DNA from: an uncultured Neomegalonema sp. | Lineage (GTDB): Bacteria > Pseudomonadota > Alphaproteobacteria > Rhodobacterales > Rhodobacteraceae | Reading direction: 5' to 3' | Assembly: GCA_937990185.1 (NCBI GenBank) | Contig: CALKBI010000017.1 | Span: 57,406-121,405, forward strand | Length of the DNA stretch: 64,000 nucleotides | Shown here: positions 8,693 to 17,814 of the stretch, in pieces | How the letters are laid out: each line of letters opens with the position of its first letter | Position numbering within the stretch: the first letter of the stretch is position 1 | Program-made: the position numbers and the translations under genes | The notes under the pieces: model-generated | What the model saw: only the letters and a program-made list of their open reading frames with translations | What the model was told of the DNA's origin: nothing | The model's database searches: none

Positions 8693-9730
8693 ATGAAGTT
8701 TCAACTCGCCGTTAATCTCGAACGCCTCGACGATTCCATTCCAATGGAGAAAGTCGCGCGCCACACACTCGATATGGTGCAGATGGCGGATCAAGGTGGA
8801 TTCGAAATTGTTTGGGCTGCAGAGCACCATGCGCTGGAAATGACCATCGCGCCGAACCCGTTTTCTATACTCGCATGGTGGGCAGGAGAAACAGATCGCA
8901 TCCGCATGGGGCCAGCGGTGGTCAATGCCGCCTATTGGCATCCGATCAAACTTGCCGGAGAAGCCGCATTCTTCGACCTCATCAGTGGCGGACGATTGGA
9001 ATTCGGTATTGGATCGGGCGCGTATCAGCGCGAGTTCGACCGGATGGCTCCCGGTGTCAAGCAAACGGATGGTTGGCGTTATATGCAGGAAATGCTGCCT
9101 GCGCTCCATGCGCTTTGGGCAGGCGACTACGCCCATGATGGCGAGTTCTGGCAATTCCCAACCTCAACATCGGTTCCTAAACCCGTACAAGAAAATGTCC
9201 CTGTATGGGTCGCGGCACGCTCTCCAATCACATATGACTATGCGGTAAAATCAAAGGCCAACGTGATGTGCTGGCCCTTTACACGGCCTCATGCAGAAGC
9301 GGAGCTATATAAAAGCCACCTCGAAGCCTCCATCGAGAAATTCGGTGGGGATTTCCGACCTATCTTCGCCTTGATGCGCCACACTGCATTGTATGAAAAC
9401 GCGGCGGGGCGCAATCAGGCGATTGGGGCAATTACGCGCGTACTTGGTCAATTTGAGAATCTTTACCGCAATCTTGGTGACGTAAAGAACGGTTTTCCAA
9501 AGGAAATCCCACTCGCTGAACTGGAAGGACGCGAGCAATATGACCCCGCGATGTTAGAAGAAAACCTCATGTTCGGTTCCCCAGAAACGGTGATCGAAAA
9601 GCTACGCATTTACGAGAATCTTGGCGTCGACGAATACATCTACTACGCCAGCATGGGTCTCGATATGGACGCCCAAAAACGCTCGCTACAACTCTTTATC
9701 AATGAGGTCATGCCAGCCTTTAAGAAATAA
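8693..9730 (+). CDS. LLM-class flavin-dependent monooxygenase (possible TgnB-like)
   Basis: This 345-residue protein (start chosen at MKFQLAVNLE, ATG 8693; an upstream in-frame ATG lies at 8672) is a bacterial-luciferase-like oxygenase that uses FMNH2 supplied by a reductase. Family features are WAAEHHALEMTIAPNP, RMGPAVVNAAYWHPIKLAGE, GRLEFGIGSGAYQREFDRM and the C-terminal GSPETVIEKLRIYENLGVDE (20 residues). The segment GDYAHDGEFWQFPTSTSVPK closely resembles what I remember of the trigonelline monooxygenase oxygenase subunit TgnB. That comparison is from memory and needs alignment. The required reductase is probably the C-terminal half of the divergent fusion protein. Distantly related alternatives are RutA- or limonene-monooxygenase-like enzymes. 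Confidence 0.87.
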   Translation: MKFQLAVNLERLDDSIPMEKVARHTLDMVQMADQGGFEIVWAAEHHALEMTIAPNPFSILAWWAGETDRIRMGPAVVNAAYWHPIKLAGEAAFFDLISGGRLEFGIGSGAYQREFDRMAPGVKQTDGWRYMQEMLPALHALWAGDYAHDGEFWQFPTSTSVPKPVQENVPVWVAARSPITYDYAVKSKANVMCWPFTRPHAEAELYKSHLEASIEKFGGDFRPIFALMRHTALYENAAGRNQAIGAITRVLGQFENLYRNLGDVKNGFPKEIPLAELEGREQYDPAMLEENLMFGSPETVIEKLRIYENLGVDEYIYYASMGLDMDAQKRSLQLFINEVMPAFKK

Positions 9731-9765
9731 TTGAGAGCGCGGCGAACGCTTTTATCAAGGTGTAT

Positions 9766-10866
9766 TTACTCACTGAGAATAGTCGTAATCTCATTGGTTA
9801 TGGCTAGTGTACCCATATCGCCACCAAACTCCATCGGGCGCAGTCGGTTGTCACGAAAGCCGTCATCGACTGCATTATGAATAGCTTGAGACGCCTCTGC
9901 CATTTGAGGAACGCTAAGTTTCTCGGATAGGTAATCTAACATCAGCGCACCGGACAGGATTGCCGCAAGCGGGTTTGCTTTGTCTTGGCCCATAATGTCA
10001 GGGGCCGATCCGTGCGCTCCTTGGAATAGGCCGTGATTGTCACCAATCTCTCCGCAACTCGCCATACCCATGCCGCCAACTAATCCGCCTGCGAGATCAG
10101 ACAGAATGTCGCCGAACATATTTTCCATTACGAGGACGTCAAACTCCCAAGGCTTCCGTACCAAGTCGAGTGCCATTGCATCAACGTAATTATATCCATG
10201 ATCGATGTCGGTAAACGCGCTGCGACGCTCATCAAATATCTTACGGAAGAAAGCCATGGATACAAACACATTAGCCTTATCTACACAGGTTACGTGCCCT
10301 TTACCGCCGCGCGCTTTGCGTTTTTGCGCCAGCTTGAAAGCGAAGTCATGGAGCTTCTCGGTGGTTTTGCGTGTAATTCGCATCGTATCGCGGGCTTCGT
10401 TGTCACCGATCAACTCGCCGCCGCCATTTGCAGCAGCCGTGAAAAACAACCCCTCGGTAGACTCGCGCAAAATAACGAGGTCGAGCGTCGCCGCTCTCGG
10501 ATCTGAAAGCCTCTGCGGAGCGTTCGGATATGCCTTCACAGGCCGAACTCCTGCATAAAGCCCATAACGATCACGTAAGCGCAAATGTGGTGAGATCTCT
10601 GTCCCGTCATCATGCCTTACGGAAGGTAATCCGATTGCACCCAGCAGGATCGCATCGGCCTTCCCTGCGCGCTCTTCCCCGCCCGGTTCTATGTCGAGCT
10701 TAGTCTTTTCAAAATAAGCAGCACCTGCGTCGATGTGATCTACTTCGATCGCAAACCCGCCGATCTTGATCCGCGCTGCATCCATAACCGCAAAGGCTGC
10801 ATCGGTGACGTCAGGGCCAATACCATCGCCAGGGATCGAAGCAATTTTTGCCGTTGCGTTCGTCAT
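9766..10866 (-). CDS. Isocitrate/isopropylmalate dehydrogenase family protein
   Basis: This 366-residue protein is a decarboxylating beta-hydroxyacid dehydrogenase of the IPMDH/ICDH/tartrate dehydrogenase family. It shows the N-terminal [10 protein letters not shown], the substrate-arginine region [18 protein letters not shown], the catalytic Tyr/Lys region (KANVFVSM), the metal site [11 protein letters not shown]...[13 protein letters not shown] and the nucleotide motif [17 protein letters not shown]. It carries a substrate segment unlike plain LeuB ([12 protein letters not shown]), and LeuCD genes are not nearby, so a tartrate/malate-type or homoisocitrate-type substrate is possible. It lies 39 bp downstream of the P-loop ATPase gene in the same direction. 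It is convergent with the LLM gene and might belong to the same catabolic programme, but that is inference. Confidence 0.85.
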   Translation of the reverse strand: MTNATAKIASIPGDGIGPDVTDAAFAVMDAARIKIGGFAIEVDHIDAGAAYFEKTKLDIEPGGEERAGKADAILLGAIGLPSVRHDDGTEISPHLRLRDRYGLYAGVRPVKAYPNAPQRLSDPRAATLDLVILRESTEGLFFTAAANGGGELIGDNEARDTMRITRKTTEKLHDFAFKLAQKRKARGGKGHVTCVDKANVFVSMAFFRKIFDERRSAFTDIDHGYNYVDAMALDLVRKPWEFDVLVMENMFGDILSDLAGGLVGGMGMASCGEIGDNHGLFQGAHGSAPDIMGQDKANPLAAILSGALMLDYLSEKLSVPQMAEASQAIHNAVDDGFRDNRLRPMEFGGDMGTLAITNEITTILSE

Positions 10867-10904
10867 ATAATGCTCGGAGTTCCAGAGATGAAATTCACTA
10901 GAGT

Positions 10905-11774
10905 TTACTGCGCCAAACGTCGCGCAATCACCACTTCTGTCAGATCAAGGAAATCTGCTTCGTCGCGAACCGCCGCAATTTCGGCCATCGTCGCTGTATA
11001 TCCCCAGCGTTCAGCAATCTTGCGGTAGCGCGGTCCACGCCATGCCAACAATTCGCGATATGCCCAGCGAATAAATGCATCGGGATCGACTTCATCAGGC
11101 TCAACGGGGGCTTCGCAAAGATACCTATGCCAGACGCCTTGCAGGAAACCGGCGTTGTAATACATCGGCTTTGGGTCACTATCAAAGCGTCGCGCTAATT
11201 CATCGGAGTGATCCGCTTCCTCACGAATATAAAGGATCATGGATTTCTCAGACAGCGCGGTCATAACCGCATCGTCAGGATCATTTGGCTCGACAACTTC
11301 ACATAGAGAACCGGATGTATCGCATAAGAAATGATTATATCCGTAGACCCGCTTCGCACGGTCGATGAAGTCATTCGTATCCAGCATAGCTGCAGTTTCT
11401 GCCGCGCGGTGTTCAGATTGTCGGCGAAGATATTCATCAAATGGAATACCCCCTTTCTCGGGGTTTCCTGGTTTGCCGAGATATGTTGAAAGTGGCGCAA
11501 GGTTGTTAAAAGTAATATTGCTACCGATGTAGATCGAGTCGCTCATCAGCAATTCGCGCAGCAAAGGCGACTTCATAGCTTCGCGTTTGAAATTGTCGAC
11601 GATATGCTCGCCCATATAGCGCGTGCCAATGCGGTAATCGACCGAGTAGTGGAACCACCCGTCTTCGCGAACCATCGAGGCAATGCGTGTCTTGCCAACA
11701 CCCGACATTCCGAACAGAGCAATCGAACGATTATTCTGAGAGCGAAAAGCGGTTTTAGTCTCGAACAGCATAAT
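10905..11774 (-). CDS. P-loop ATPase of unknown role
   Basis: This protein of about 289 residues (start at 11774; an alternative ATG lies at 11783) begins with a clear Walker A motif, GMSGVGKT, at about residues 21-28, followed by DGWFHYSVDYRIGTRYMGEH. A Walker-B-like region may be the segment YNHFLCDTSGSL, in the middle of the protein. The C-terminal part is acidic and rich in Trp/Tyr. There is no signal peptide or membrane segment. I recognise it as a conserved alphaproteobacterial protein annotated only as 'ATPase'; the fold looks shikimate-kinase- or guanylate-kinase-like at its start. It lies between carB and the isopropylmalate-dehydrogenase-like gene on the same strand. No function can be assigned from sequence. 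Confidence 0.7.
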   Translation of the reverse strand: MMLFETKTAFRSQNNRSIALFGMSGVGKTRIASMVREDGWFHYSVDYRIGTRYMGEHIVDNFKREAMKSPLLRELLMSDSIYIGSNITFNNLAPLSTYLGKPGNPEKGGIPFDEYLRRQSEHRAAETAAMLDTNDFIDRAKRVYGYNHFLCDTSGSLCEVVEPNDPDDAVMTALSEKSMILYIREEADHSDELARRFDSDPKPMYYNAGFLQGVWHRYLCEAPVEPDEVDPDAFIRWAYRELLAWRGPRYRKIAERWGYTATMAEIAAVRDEADFLDLTEVVIARRLAQ

Positions 11775-11888
11775 ATCCCCCATTACGACCGTAACAGCAG
11801 TAACGGATTTGTCAGAGCCACGTCCAGACCCTTACAGTGCATCCGCAAGAGAACAATTGCGCAGCATATCTGTTCGCCGTCTCTTAAA

Positions 11889-14800
11889 TCAGAAGTAATC
11901 TTGCAAAGGGGCGACGTCTAGAGACCCGGTACGTAGGCTCTCAATGGCACGAGTCGACGCCAACGCCCCAGCCGCCGTTGTGTAGTAAGATATCTTCATC
12001 TTCAACGCCGTAGCACGAATTTCAAAACTATCCTGAATGGCTTGAGCGCCATCCGTTGTATTAATAACCATTTGAACGCCCCCGTCTTTCATCATGTCGA
12101 CAATATGCGGGCGGCCCTCATAAACCTTATTGACGCGCTCGACTGAAATGCCTTTTTCCGTCAGAAAATCTGCAGTACCCCCAGTCGCAACCAGTGAAAA
12201 CCCATTGTCAGATAAATTCTTTGCAGCTTCCACTATCACATTTTTATCGGCGTCACGGACAGAAACAAAGGCAGTGCCATTGCTTGGCGGTGTGGCGCTC
12301 GCTGCAATCTGACTTTTGAGATAGGCGCGATTGAAATCACGGTCCAACCCCATGACCTCACCAGTTGAGCGCATCTCAGGCCCAAGCAGAGTATCAACAC
12401 CCGGGAAACGCGCAAATGGGAATACCGCTTCTTTAACGGCTATATGCTCAATCTGAGCGCGCGAAATCGGAAGGTCGGCCAATTTTTCTCCAGCCATCAC
12501 CCGCGCCGCAAATTTCGCAATTGGTTGGCCAATCGCTTTTGCGACAAATGGTACTGTACGTGAGGCTCGCGGATTAACTTCGAGGATATAAATATCATCG
12601 CCCTTAATTGCGAATTGCACATTCATAAGGCCGCGAACATTTAGGCCATTTGCCAATAGTTCAGTTTGTCTCGTTAATTCTGCAATCGTGGCGTCATCGA
12701 GAGTATAAGGCGGTAAAGAGCAAGCAGAATCGCCAGAATGAATTCCTGCTTGTTCAATATGCTCCATGATCCCGGCAACAAAGACTTCACTCCCATCGCA
12801 GATCGCATCGACATCTACTTCCACGGCACCTGTCAGATAGCTGTCGAGCAACAGCGCTTTACCAGCGGAAACTTTCATCGCCTCGTCGATAAAACGATCA
12901 AGATGCGCTTCATCGCGTACGATCTCCATCGCACGACCACCGAGCACATTCGAAGGGCGTAGAACGACTGGGTATCCAATCGCCATAGCTTTGGCCCGCG
13001 CTTCCTCATGAGTCAGGGCTGTATCGTTGACGGGTTGTTTCAGTCCTAAGTTCTGGAGTAATTTTTTAAATCTGTCTCGATCTTCCGCCAGATCAATTGC
13101 ATCAGGTGATGTTCCAAGAATAGGAATACCGGCTTTTTCCAAAGCCGGAGCCAATTTCAAAGGTGTTTGCCCGCCAAATTGGACAATCGCACCATGCAAC
13201 GTGCCGTTTTCTTGTTCTTTCAAAAGAACTTCAACAACATCCTCATCAGTCATCGGTTCAAAATAAAGACGATCCGAGGTGTCGTAGTCCGTCGATACAG
13301 TTTCGGGATTACAGTTCACCATGATCGTTTCGTACCCCTGCGCCTCTAGGGAAAACGCAGCGTGGCAACAACAGTAATCGAACTCGATCCCTTGGCCAAT
13401 TCTGTTCGGTCCACCGCCAAGGATCGCAACCTTCTTACGATCAGTCGGCTCTGACTCGCATTCAGCAAAACCCATGTGATCGGATTCGTAAGTCGAATAC
13501 ATATAAGGCGTAATTGCTTTGAACTCGGCAGCGCAGGTATCTATACGCTTATAAACCGGACGGATATTAAGTTTATGTCGCGCCGCTGTCACCTCGGCTT
13601 CTGTCGTTCCCGTTAGTTTCGCTATGCGAAAGTCAGAGAAACCCATCCGCTTAAGTTTCGGAAGCTCCGTAACAACATCATCGATTTCATCTTGGAGCAA
13701 CCTGCGCTCAGCCTCTACGATTCCAGCCATCTGTTGCAAGAACCAGGGATCGAACAATGTGACGCGCTGGATTTCGTCTAGTGTCAGCCCTTCGCGCATG
13801 GCTTGCGCTATGACGCGCAAACGATCCGGCGATGCTTCGCCTAACGCCCGAAGCATAGCTGCTTTACGATCAGAAGGAGATTCTGCTTTCTCAATCGCCG
13901 GGATCGAAATTTCATCAAGACCCGACAACCCGGTTTCCAGAGACCGAAGCGCTTTTTGCAAACTTTCCTGAAAAGAGCGCCCAATTGCCATCGCTTCGCC
14001 AACAGACTTCATCGCCGTTGTCAGTTCAGGCTTCGCACCGGGGAATTTTTCAAATGCGAACCGGGGAATTTTCGTGACTACATAGTCGATCGTTGGTTCA
14101 AAGCTCGCAGGCGTTGCCTTGGTGATGTCATTATCAAGCTCATCCAGCGTATAGCCAACCGCTAGTTTTGCCGCAATCTTAGCAATCGGAAATCCGGTGG
14201 CTTTTGATGCAAGAGCCGAAGACCGCGACACACGGGGATTCATTTCAATGACGACCATGCGTCCATCAGCAGGATTGATCGCCCATTGAACATTTGAACC
14301 ACCTGTCTCTACGCCGATCTCACGCAGCACCGCAATAGAGGCATCGCGCATCCGTTGGTATTCTTTGTCCGTCAAAGTCAGCGCAGGCGCGACCGTAATA
14401 GAATCGCCGGTATGCACCCCCATCGGATCAATATTTTCGATTGCACAAACGATTATGGCATTGTCCGCTTTGTCGCGAACAACCTCCATCTCGTATTCTT
14501 TCCAACCAAGCAGACTTTCATCAATCAGAATTTGGCTCATCGGAGAGGCGTCTAACCCTGACAGGCAGATGCGTTCGTAATCTTCTTTATTGTAAGCAAC
14601 ACCGCCCCCTGTACCACCAAGGGTAAAGGCGGGACGAATTATGGCGGGCAGTCCTAGGGTCTCAAACGCAGCCCATGCTTCTTCTATTGTTGTCGCAATT
14701 GCTGACTTTGGGTTTTCGAGTCCGATTCTTGCCATCGCTTCGGCAAACAGCTTGCGATCTTCAGCCTTCGCAATCGACTTACCATTTGCGCCAATCAGCT

Positions 14801-15140
14801 CAACACCGAGCTTTTCTAAAGACCCGTCCTCATCAAGCGCCAAGGCGGTATTCAGCGCCGTTTGTCCGCCCATTGTCGGTAATAACGCATCAGGTTTTTC
14901 TTTTTCTATGATTTTGCGAACAAAGTCAGGCGTGATCGGCTCAATATAGGTCGCATCGGCCAAGTCAGGGTCGGTCATGATGGTCGCAGGATTCGAGTTA
15001 ACAAGGATAACCCGATACCCTTCTTCTCGAAGGGCTTTGACCGCTTGTGCTCCAGAATAATCGAACTCACATGCCTGACCGATAACGATAGGCCCGGCCC
15101 CTATGATGAGGATAGAAGCGATATCTTCGCGTTTCGGCAT
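11889..15140 (-). CDS. carB: Carbamoyl-phosphate synthase large subunit
   Basis: This 1083-residue protein is the full-length synthetase subunit that makes carbamoyl phosphate from bicarbonate, ATP and ammonia for arginine and pyrimidine synthesis. The duplicated ATP-grasp architecture is plain: the first half begins [20 protein letters not shown] and the second half has the parallel [20 protein letters not shown]. Glycine-rich loops ([28 protein letters not shown]) and the metal-binding glutamates in [17 protein letters not shown] and [14 protein letters not shown] are intact. The C-terminal MGS-like allosteric domain ([15 protein letters not shown]) is present. The small subunit carA is not in this window. 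A strong terminator on the same strand at 15258-15296 separates it from the TadG-like gene upstream, so it has its own promoter. Confidence 0.97.
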   Translation of the reverse strand: MPKREDIASILIIGAGPIVIGQACEFDYSGAQAVKALREEGYRVILVNSNPATIMTDPDLADATYIEPITPDFVRKIIEKEKPDALLPTMGGQTALNTALALDEDGSLEKLGVELIGANGKSIAKAEDRKLFAEAMARIGLENPKSAIATTIEEAWAAFETLGLPAIIRPAFTLGGTGGGVAYNKEDYERICLSGLDASPMSQILIDESLLGWKEYEMEVVRDKADNAIIVCAIENIDPMGVHTGDSITVAPALTLTDKEYQRMRDASIAVLREIGVETGGSNVQWAINPADGRMVVIEMNPRVSRSSALASKATGFPIAKIAAKLAVGYTLDELDNDITKATPASFEPTIDYVVTKIPRFAFEKFPGAKPELTTAMKSVGEAMAIGRSFQESLQKALRSLETGLSGLDEISIPAIEKAESPSDRKAAMLRALGEASPDRLRVIAQAMREGLTLDEIQRVTLFDPWFLQQMAGIVEAERRLLQDEIDDVVTELPKLKRMGFSDFRIAKLTGTTEAEVTAARHKLNIRPVYKRIDTCAAEFKAITPYMYSTYESDHMGFAECESEPTDRKKVAILGGGPNRIGQGIEFDYCCCHAAFSLEAQGYETIMVNCNPETVSTDYDTSDRLYFEPMTDEDVVEVLLKEQENGTLHGAIVQFGGQTPLKLAPALEKAGIPILGTSPDAIDLAEDRDRFKKLLQNLGLKQPVNDTALTHEEARAKAMAIGYPVVLRPSNVLGGRAMEIVRDEAHLDRFIDEAMKVSAGKALLLDSYLTGAVEVDVDAICDGSEVFVAGIMEHIEQAGIHSGDSACSLPPYTLDDATIAELTRQTELLANGLNVRGLMNVQFAIKGDDIYILEVNPRASRTVPFVAKAIGQPIAKFAARVMAGEKLADLPISRAQIEHIAVKEAVFPFARFPGVDTLLGPEMRSTGEVMGLDRDFNRAYLKSQIAASATPPSNGTAFVSVRDADKNVIVEAAKNLSDNGFSLVATGGTADFLTEKGISVERVNKVYEGRPHIVDMMKDGGVQMVINTTDGAQAIQDSFEIRATALKMKISYYTTAAGALASTRAIESLRTGSLDVAPLQDYF

Positions 15141-15257
15141 TTGTGGCGTCCCGACTCTGCTTTTAGGTAAACGTCCGCGTTCTATGACATGGCGCGCATC
15201 TAGGGAAGCCGTGATATCAGTTCTTGAGAAAATACCTTATTTTGGGACGCCTCATAT

Positions 15258-15296
15258 AAAAAGACGGCGCACTGGATGGGAGACCAGCGCGCCGTG
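15258..15296 (-). terminator. Rho-independent terminator downstream of the TadG-like gene
   Basis: A 12-bp stem with one mismatch is formed by 15264-15275 and 15284-15295 with an 8-base loop. On the minus strand the stem is followed by a run of five T (the A-run at 15258-15262). It lies about 135 bp beyond the stop of the TadG-like gene and about 120 bp before carB. The remainder of the 15141-15429 gap holds no gene I can support; the carB promoter must lie between the terminator and 15140. Confidence 0.85.
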
Positions 15297-15429
15297 ATGA
15301 TCGTTTTAAGAACCGTTATATTCTGATCAAAGCTCTATATGGCATTGGTTAGAATATAACGTGCGCCCCCAAATCTTAGAACGACCGTCTCGGAGAGGAG
15401 GCATCACTCTCCGAAAACTCTATCAAGTT

Positions 15430-16731
15430 TTATCCAGTTAGACGGATTGCACCTAAGCGGCGGGCAATTTCTTCAAAAACATTGGTTAGTTCGTCCGCGC
15501 TATCGGCAGAGAAAAAGGCACCATTTGGTCCAACACAGTTTTCGAGTTTTGCACCATCGACGGCGTTCAAGTTAAGAGCAATCGTATAGATCGTGATATT
15601 TCTGTCTTGAGCGACCTGACACATTTCTTGAAAATACGCTTCAGAATGTAGAGGATCAACTTTCTCGCCATTACCAATGTTGAATGTGCGGTTGAATTGC
15701 CCATCGCTCAGCATAACGATAATCTTATTAGCTTCATCAGCAGGTCTTGGGTCTTGTGGCCAAATGCTGGCCCAACTTTCCGACAATGAATATACGCCCC
15801 ATGCCATCCCAATATGACCAGCTGTAAAGCCAGCGTTAGTCAATGCATTCACATCTGTACGTACACCGTCAATGTTGTCGGTTAAGGCCGCCAATCGCGG
15901 CATTGTTGGAGCTTCTGGGAAGTCCCCTGTAGGGTCAAAATTATTCAAGTTAAGAAATGGAACCGGGCGTCCAATTGGCGATGCATCATTAATCGTAAAA
16001 TTAGTTCCGTTCTGATTTTGCGTACGCTCTGCAGCCCAGACATCATCACCAGGGAGTGGCCTCGGCTCACCGGTAATAGAGAGTGTCTCAAGCGCTTGAG
16101 GATAATCACCCAAGTTCACGGATGACGAATAAGGAACCAGAGAAGCAGATAATTCCGCGTCGTCTGGTAGAACTTTATCAAGTGTGTCGAACATCGCGTT
16201 CACGCCTTGCTTCATGCGCTCAATACGTGGTTCGCCATTCAGATCGGTTCCCATTGAGCCACTGACATCAAGCACCAGCGCAATTTCAATTGGCTGGAGG
16301 ATCGCAGGTACAGCGGTTGACTCAACTCTGCCTGTAAAATTATCCATTCCTAATAAGCCAAGGAAAAACGTTTTGCTCTGAACAGCACCGCTGCCCGTAA
16401 TCACTCTGTCATTAAGGGTGAATTGCACGTCCAATGGGGCAGACGGTATTGCTTGGCTTTCGAGGACAGAGCGGAATAAGCGGTCGCCTTCTGTCTGAAT
16501 ATCAATGTTACTTAGGTCACGGCCTGCTAATGCCAGCACCGTTGAGTCCATAGCTCGTTGCGCTTTTTGCGTCGTCGTGATCGCATTATTGTAATCAACC
16601 GCACCACCCGCACCGACAAAAATGATTGGAAACACAAGCCCCGTCATAAGGGCGATGCCTCCCTTGCGGTCAGCTTTGAATCCATTGAAGATTTCAGTTG
16701 TACGGTGAATTTTGCTCAGAAGTTTCATCAT
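15430..16731 (-). CDS. TadG-like pilus assembly protein with VWA domain
   Basis: This protein of about 433 residues (start taken at 16731; an in-frame ATG also exists at 16761) has an N-terminal TadE/TadG-like membrane segment (GGIALMTGLVFPIIFVGAGG) followed by AVDYNNAITTTQKAQRAMDS, the usual TadG layout. A von Willebrand A domain starts at about residue 155 with the MIDAS motif DVSGS (in ALVLDVSGSMGTD) and continues to SDGQFN and the C-terminal DELTNVFEEIARRLGAIRL. TadG proteins are pseudopilin-related factors of Flp/Tad pili, acting in the envelope in surface attachment. No other tad gene is adjacent, so it is an orphan copy, as commonly seen in alphaproteobacteria. It is followed by a strong terminator. 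Confidence 0.82.
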   Translation of the reverse strand: MMKLLSKIHRTTEIFNGFKADRKGGIALMTGLVFPIIFVGAGGAVDYNNAITTTQKAQRAMDSTVLALAGRDLSNIDIQTEGDRLFRSVLESQAIPSAPLDVQFTLNDRVITGSGAVQSKTFFLGLLGMDNFTGRVESTAVPAILQPIEIALVLDVSGSMGTDLNGEPRIERMKQGVNAMFDTLDKVLPDDAELSASLVPYSSSVNLGDYPQALETLSITGEPRPLPGDDVWAAERTQNQNGTNFTINDASPIGRPVPFLNLNNFDPTGDFPEAPTMPRLAALTDNIDGVRTDVNALTNAGFTAGHIGMAWGVYSLSESWASIWPQDPRPADEANKIIVMLSDGQFNRTFNIGNGEKVDPLHSEAYFQEMCQVAQDRNITIYTIALNLNAVDGAKLENCVGPNGAFFSADSADELTNVFEEIARRLGAIRLTG

Positions 16732-16846
16732 CCGTCTCCCATGTCGAACGCTGCGGCTCACGTGCCAGTGCGGTTGATGGGGATGAGTTCAAGTTCCAGG
16801 CCGAATCGATCAAGTTTTCCCTTCCAAAGTTTTCATCGCATTACAA

Positions 16847-17740
16847 TCATAGTTTCTCAGAAATTAACGCGTCCGAATAACCTTGAAAATACAGCGCTGA
16901 TCTAAGGTCAGTGTGATTTACGTGAAAGTCGGTAACGGTTTTGAGAGCAGGTTTAGCTTGGTACGCAATACCCATTCCTGCGCGTTCTACCATGAGACAA
17001 TCATTGGCTCCGTCTCCGATTACGAGACAATCGGACAATGATATTCCTAGCTTTTCAACCCACTCATGCAGCAATGCCCGTTTCGTTTCGGCATCAACGA
17101 CTGGTTTTCGAACATTTCCAGTCAATTTTCCATCGGTGTCAACGTCGAGGGTGTTTGATTTATCGTAGTTAAAACCAAGATGGTCTCTGACCACGCTTGT
17201 GATCCTATCAAATCCACCAGATACGAGAACGCACTTTGCACCATGATTTTTCATTGTTGAAACCAGTGCTGCTGCTCCGGGCATGTATGTTAAGGACATA
17301 GCAATACGATCAATTTCCGTAGTAGCTAACCCTCTAAGCATCGCTACTCGAGCATCAAGTGCTTGCTCGAAGTCAAGCTCGCCGCGCATAGCACGTTCGG
17401 TAATTCCAGCAACTTCGTCTTTTATTCCAACAGCTTCTGCTAGCTCATCTATAGTTTCGCCTACAACCATCGTTGCATCCATATCGGCACATAAGAGTTT
17501 TTTGCGCCTGTTTTTGCTAGGCATCAGAGCAATATCTATTTCAGGTAAAGCCTCACGCAATGCGGCAACAATGTTAGATTCGCGCCCTTCCACGCCCTCA
17601 ACGATCAGTTCTGAAGCCCGTTCGATAGACAACACCCGACCCTCAATTGGCGAAACATCGAGAGCCGATAAAATCGTCGTTGCGCTGGCTTCTGTGCCTT
17701 GCGGCAAAGGGTTGCCGACTAAAACAAGGGCATGTGTCAT
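16847..17740 (-). CDS. serB: Phosphoserine phosphatase
   Basis: This HAD-superfamily enzyme (297 residues from ATG 17740; an alternative start is 17755) hydrolyses phosphoserine to serine. The nucleophile motif appears as LLCADMDATMV, where the usual DMDST is DMDAT, and is followed by GETIDELAEAVG. HAD motif II is VLVSGGFDRIT and motif III/IV is VIGDGANDCLMVERAGMGIAY. An ACT-like N-terminal domain of about 80 residues precedes the catalytic domain, as in alphaproteobacterial SerB. The gene lies just beyond serA in the same direction, but a terminator separates them, so it is probably transcribed on its own. With serA and serC the whole phosphorylated serine pathway is encoded within 4 kb. Confidence 0.92.
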   Translation of the reverse strand: MTHALVLVGNPLPQGTEASATTILSALDVSPIEGRVLSIERASELIVEGVEGRESNIVAALREALPEIDIALMPSKNRRKKLLCADMDATMVVGETIDELAEAVGIKDEVAGITERAMRGELDFEQALDARVAMLRGLATTEIDRIAMSLTYMPGAAALVSTMKNHGAKCVLVSGGFDRITSVVRDHLGFNYDKSNTLDVDTDGKLTGNVRKPVVDAETKRALLHEWVEKLGISLSDCLVIGDGANDCLMVERAGMGIAYQAKPALKTVTDFHVNHTDLRSALYFQGYSDALISEKL

Positions 17741-17764
17741 GGGAATTAGCTCCACTAAAAACGC

Positions 17765-17797
17765 AAAAAGCCGCTTTGCATAATGCGCAAAGCGGCA
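17765..17797 (-). terminator. Rho-independent terminator after serA
   Basis: A perfect 10-bp stem (17770-17779 with 17787-17796, gccgctttgc / gcaaagcggc) is followed on the minus strand by TTTTT. It lies 18 bp beyond the serA stop and just before serB, and so ends the serC-serA transcript. Confidence 0.88.
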
Positions 17798-17814
17798 AGT
17801 ACATTTGGCCTAGA

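Noticed and set aside
4140..9730. Rut-type pyrimidine degradation operon (RutA/C/D/F look-alikes)
   Set aside because: LLM enzyme, RidA, hydrolase and flavin reductase are shared, but there is no RutB or uracil permease, and the aldehyde dehydrogenase, DUF1185 gene and the oxygenase subtype fit a Tgn-like route better.
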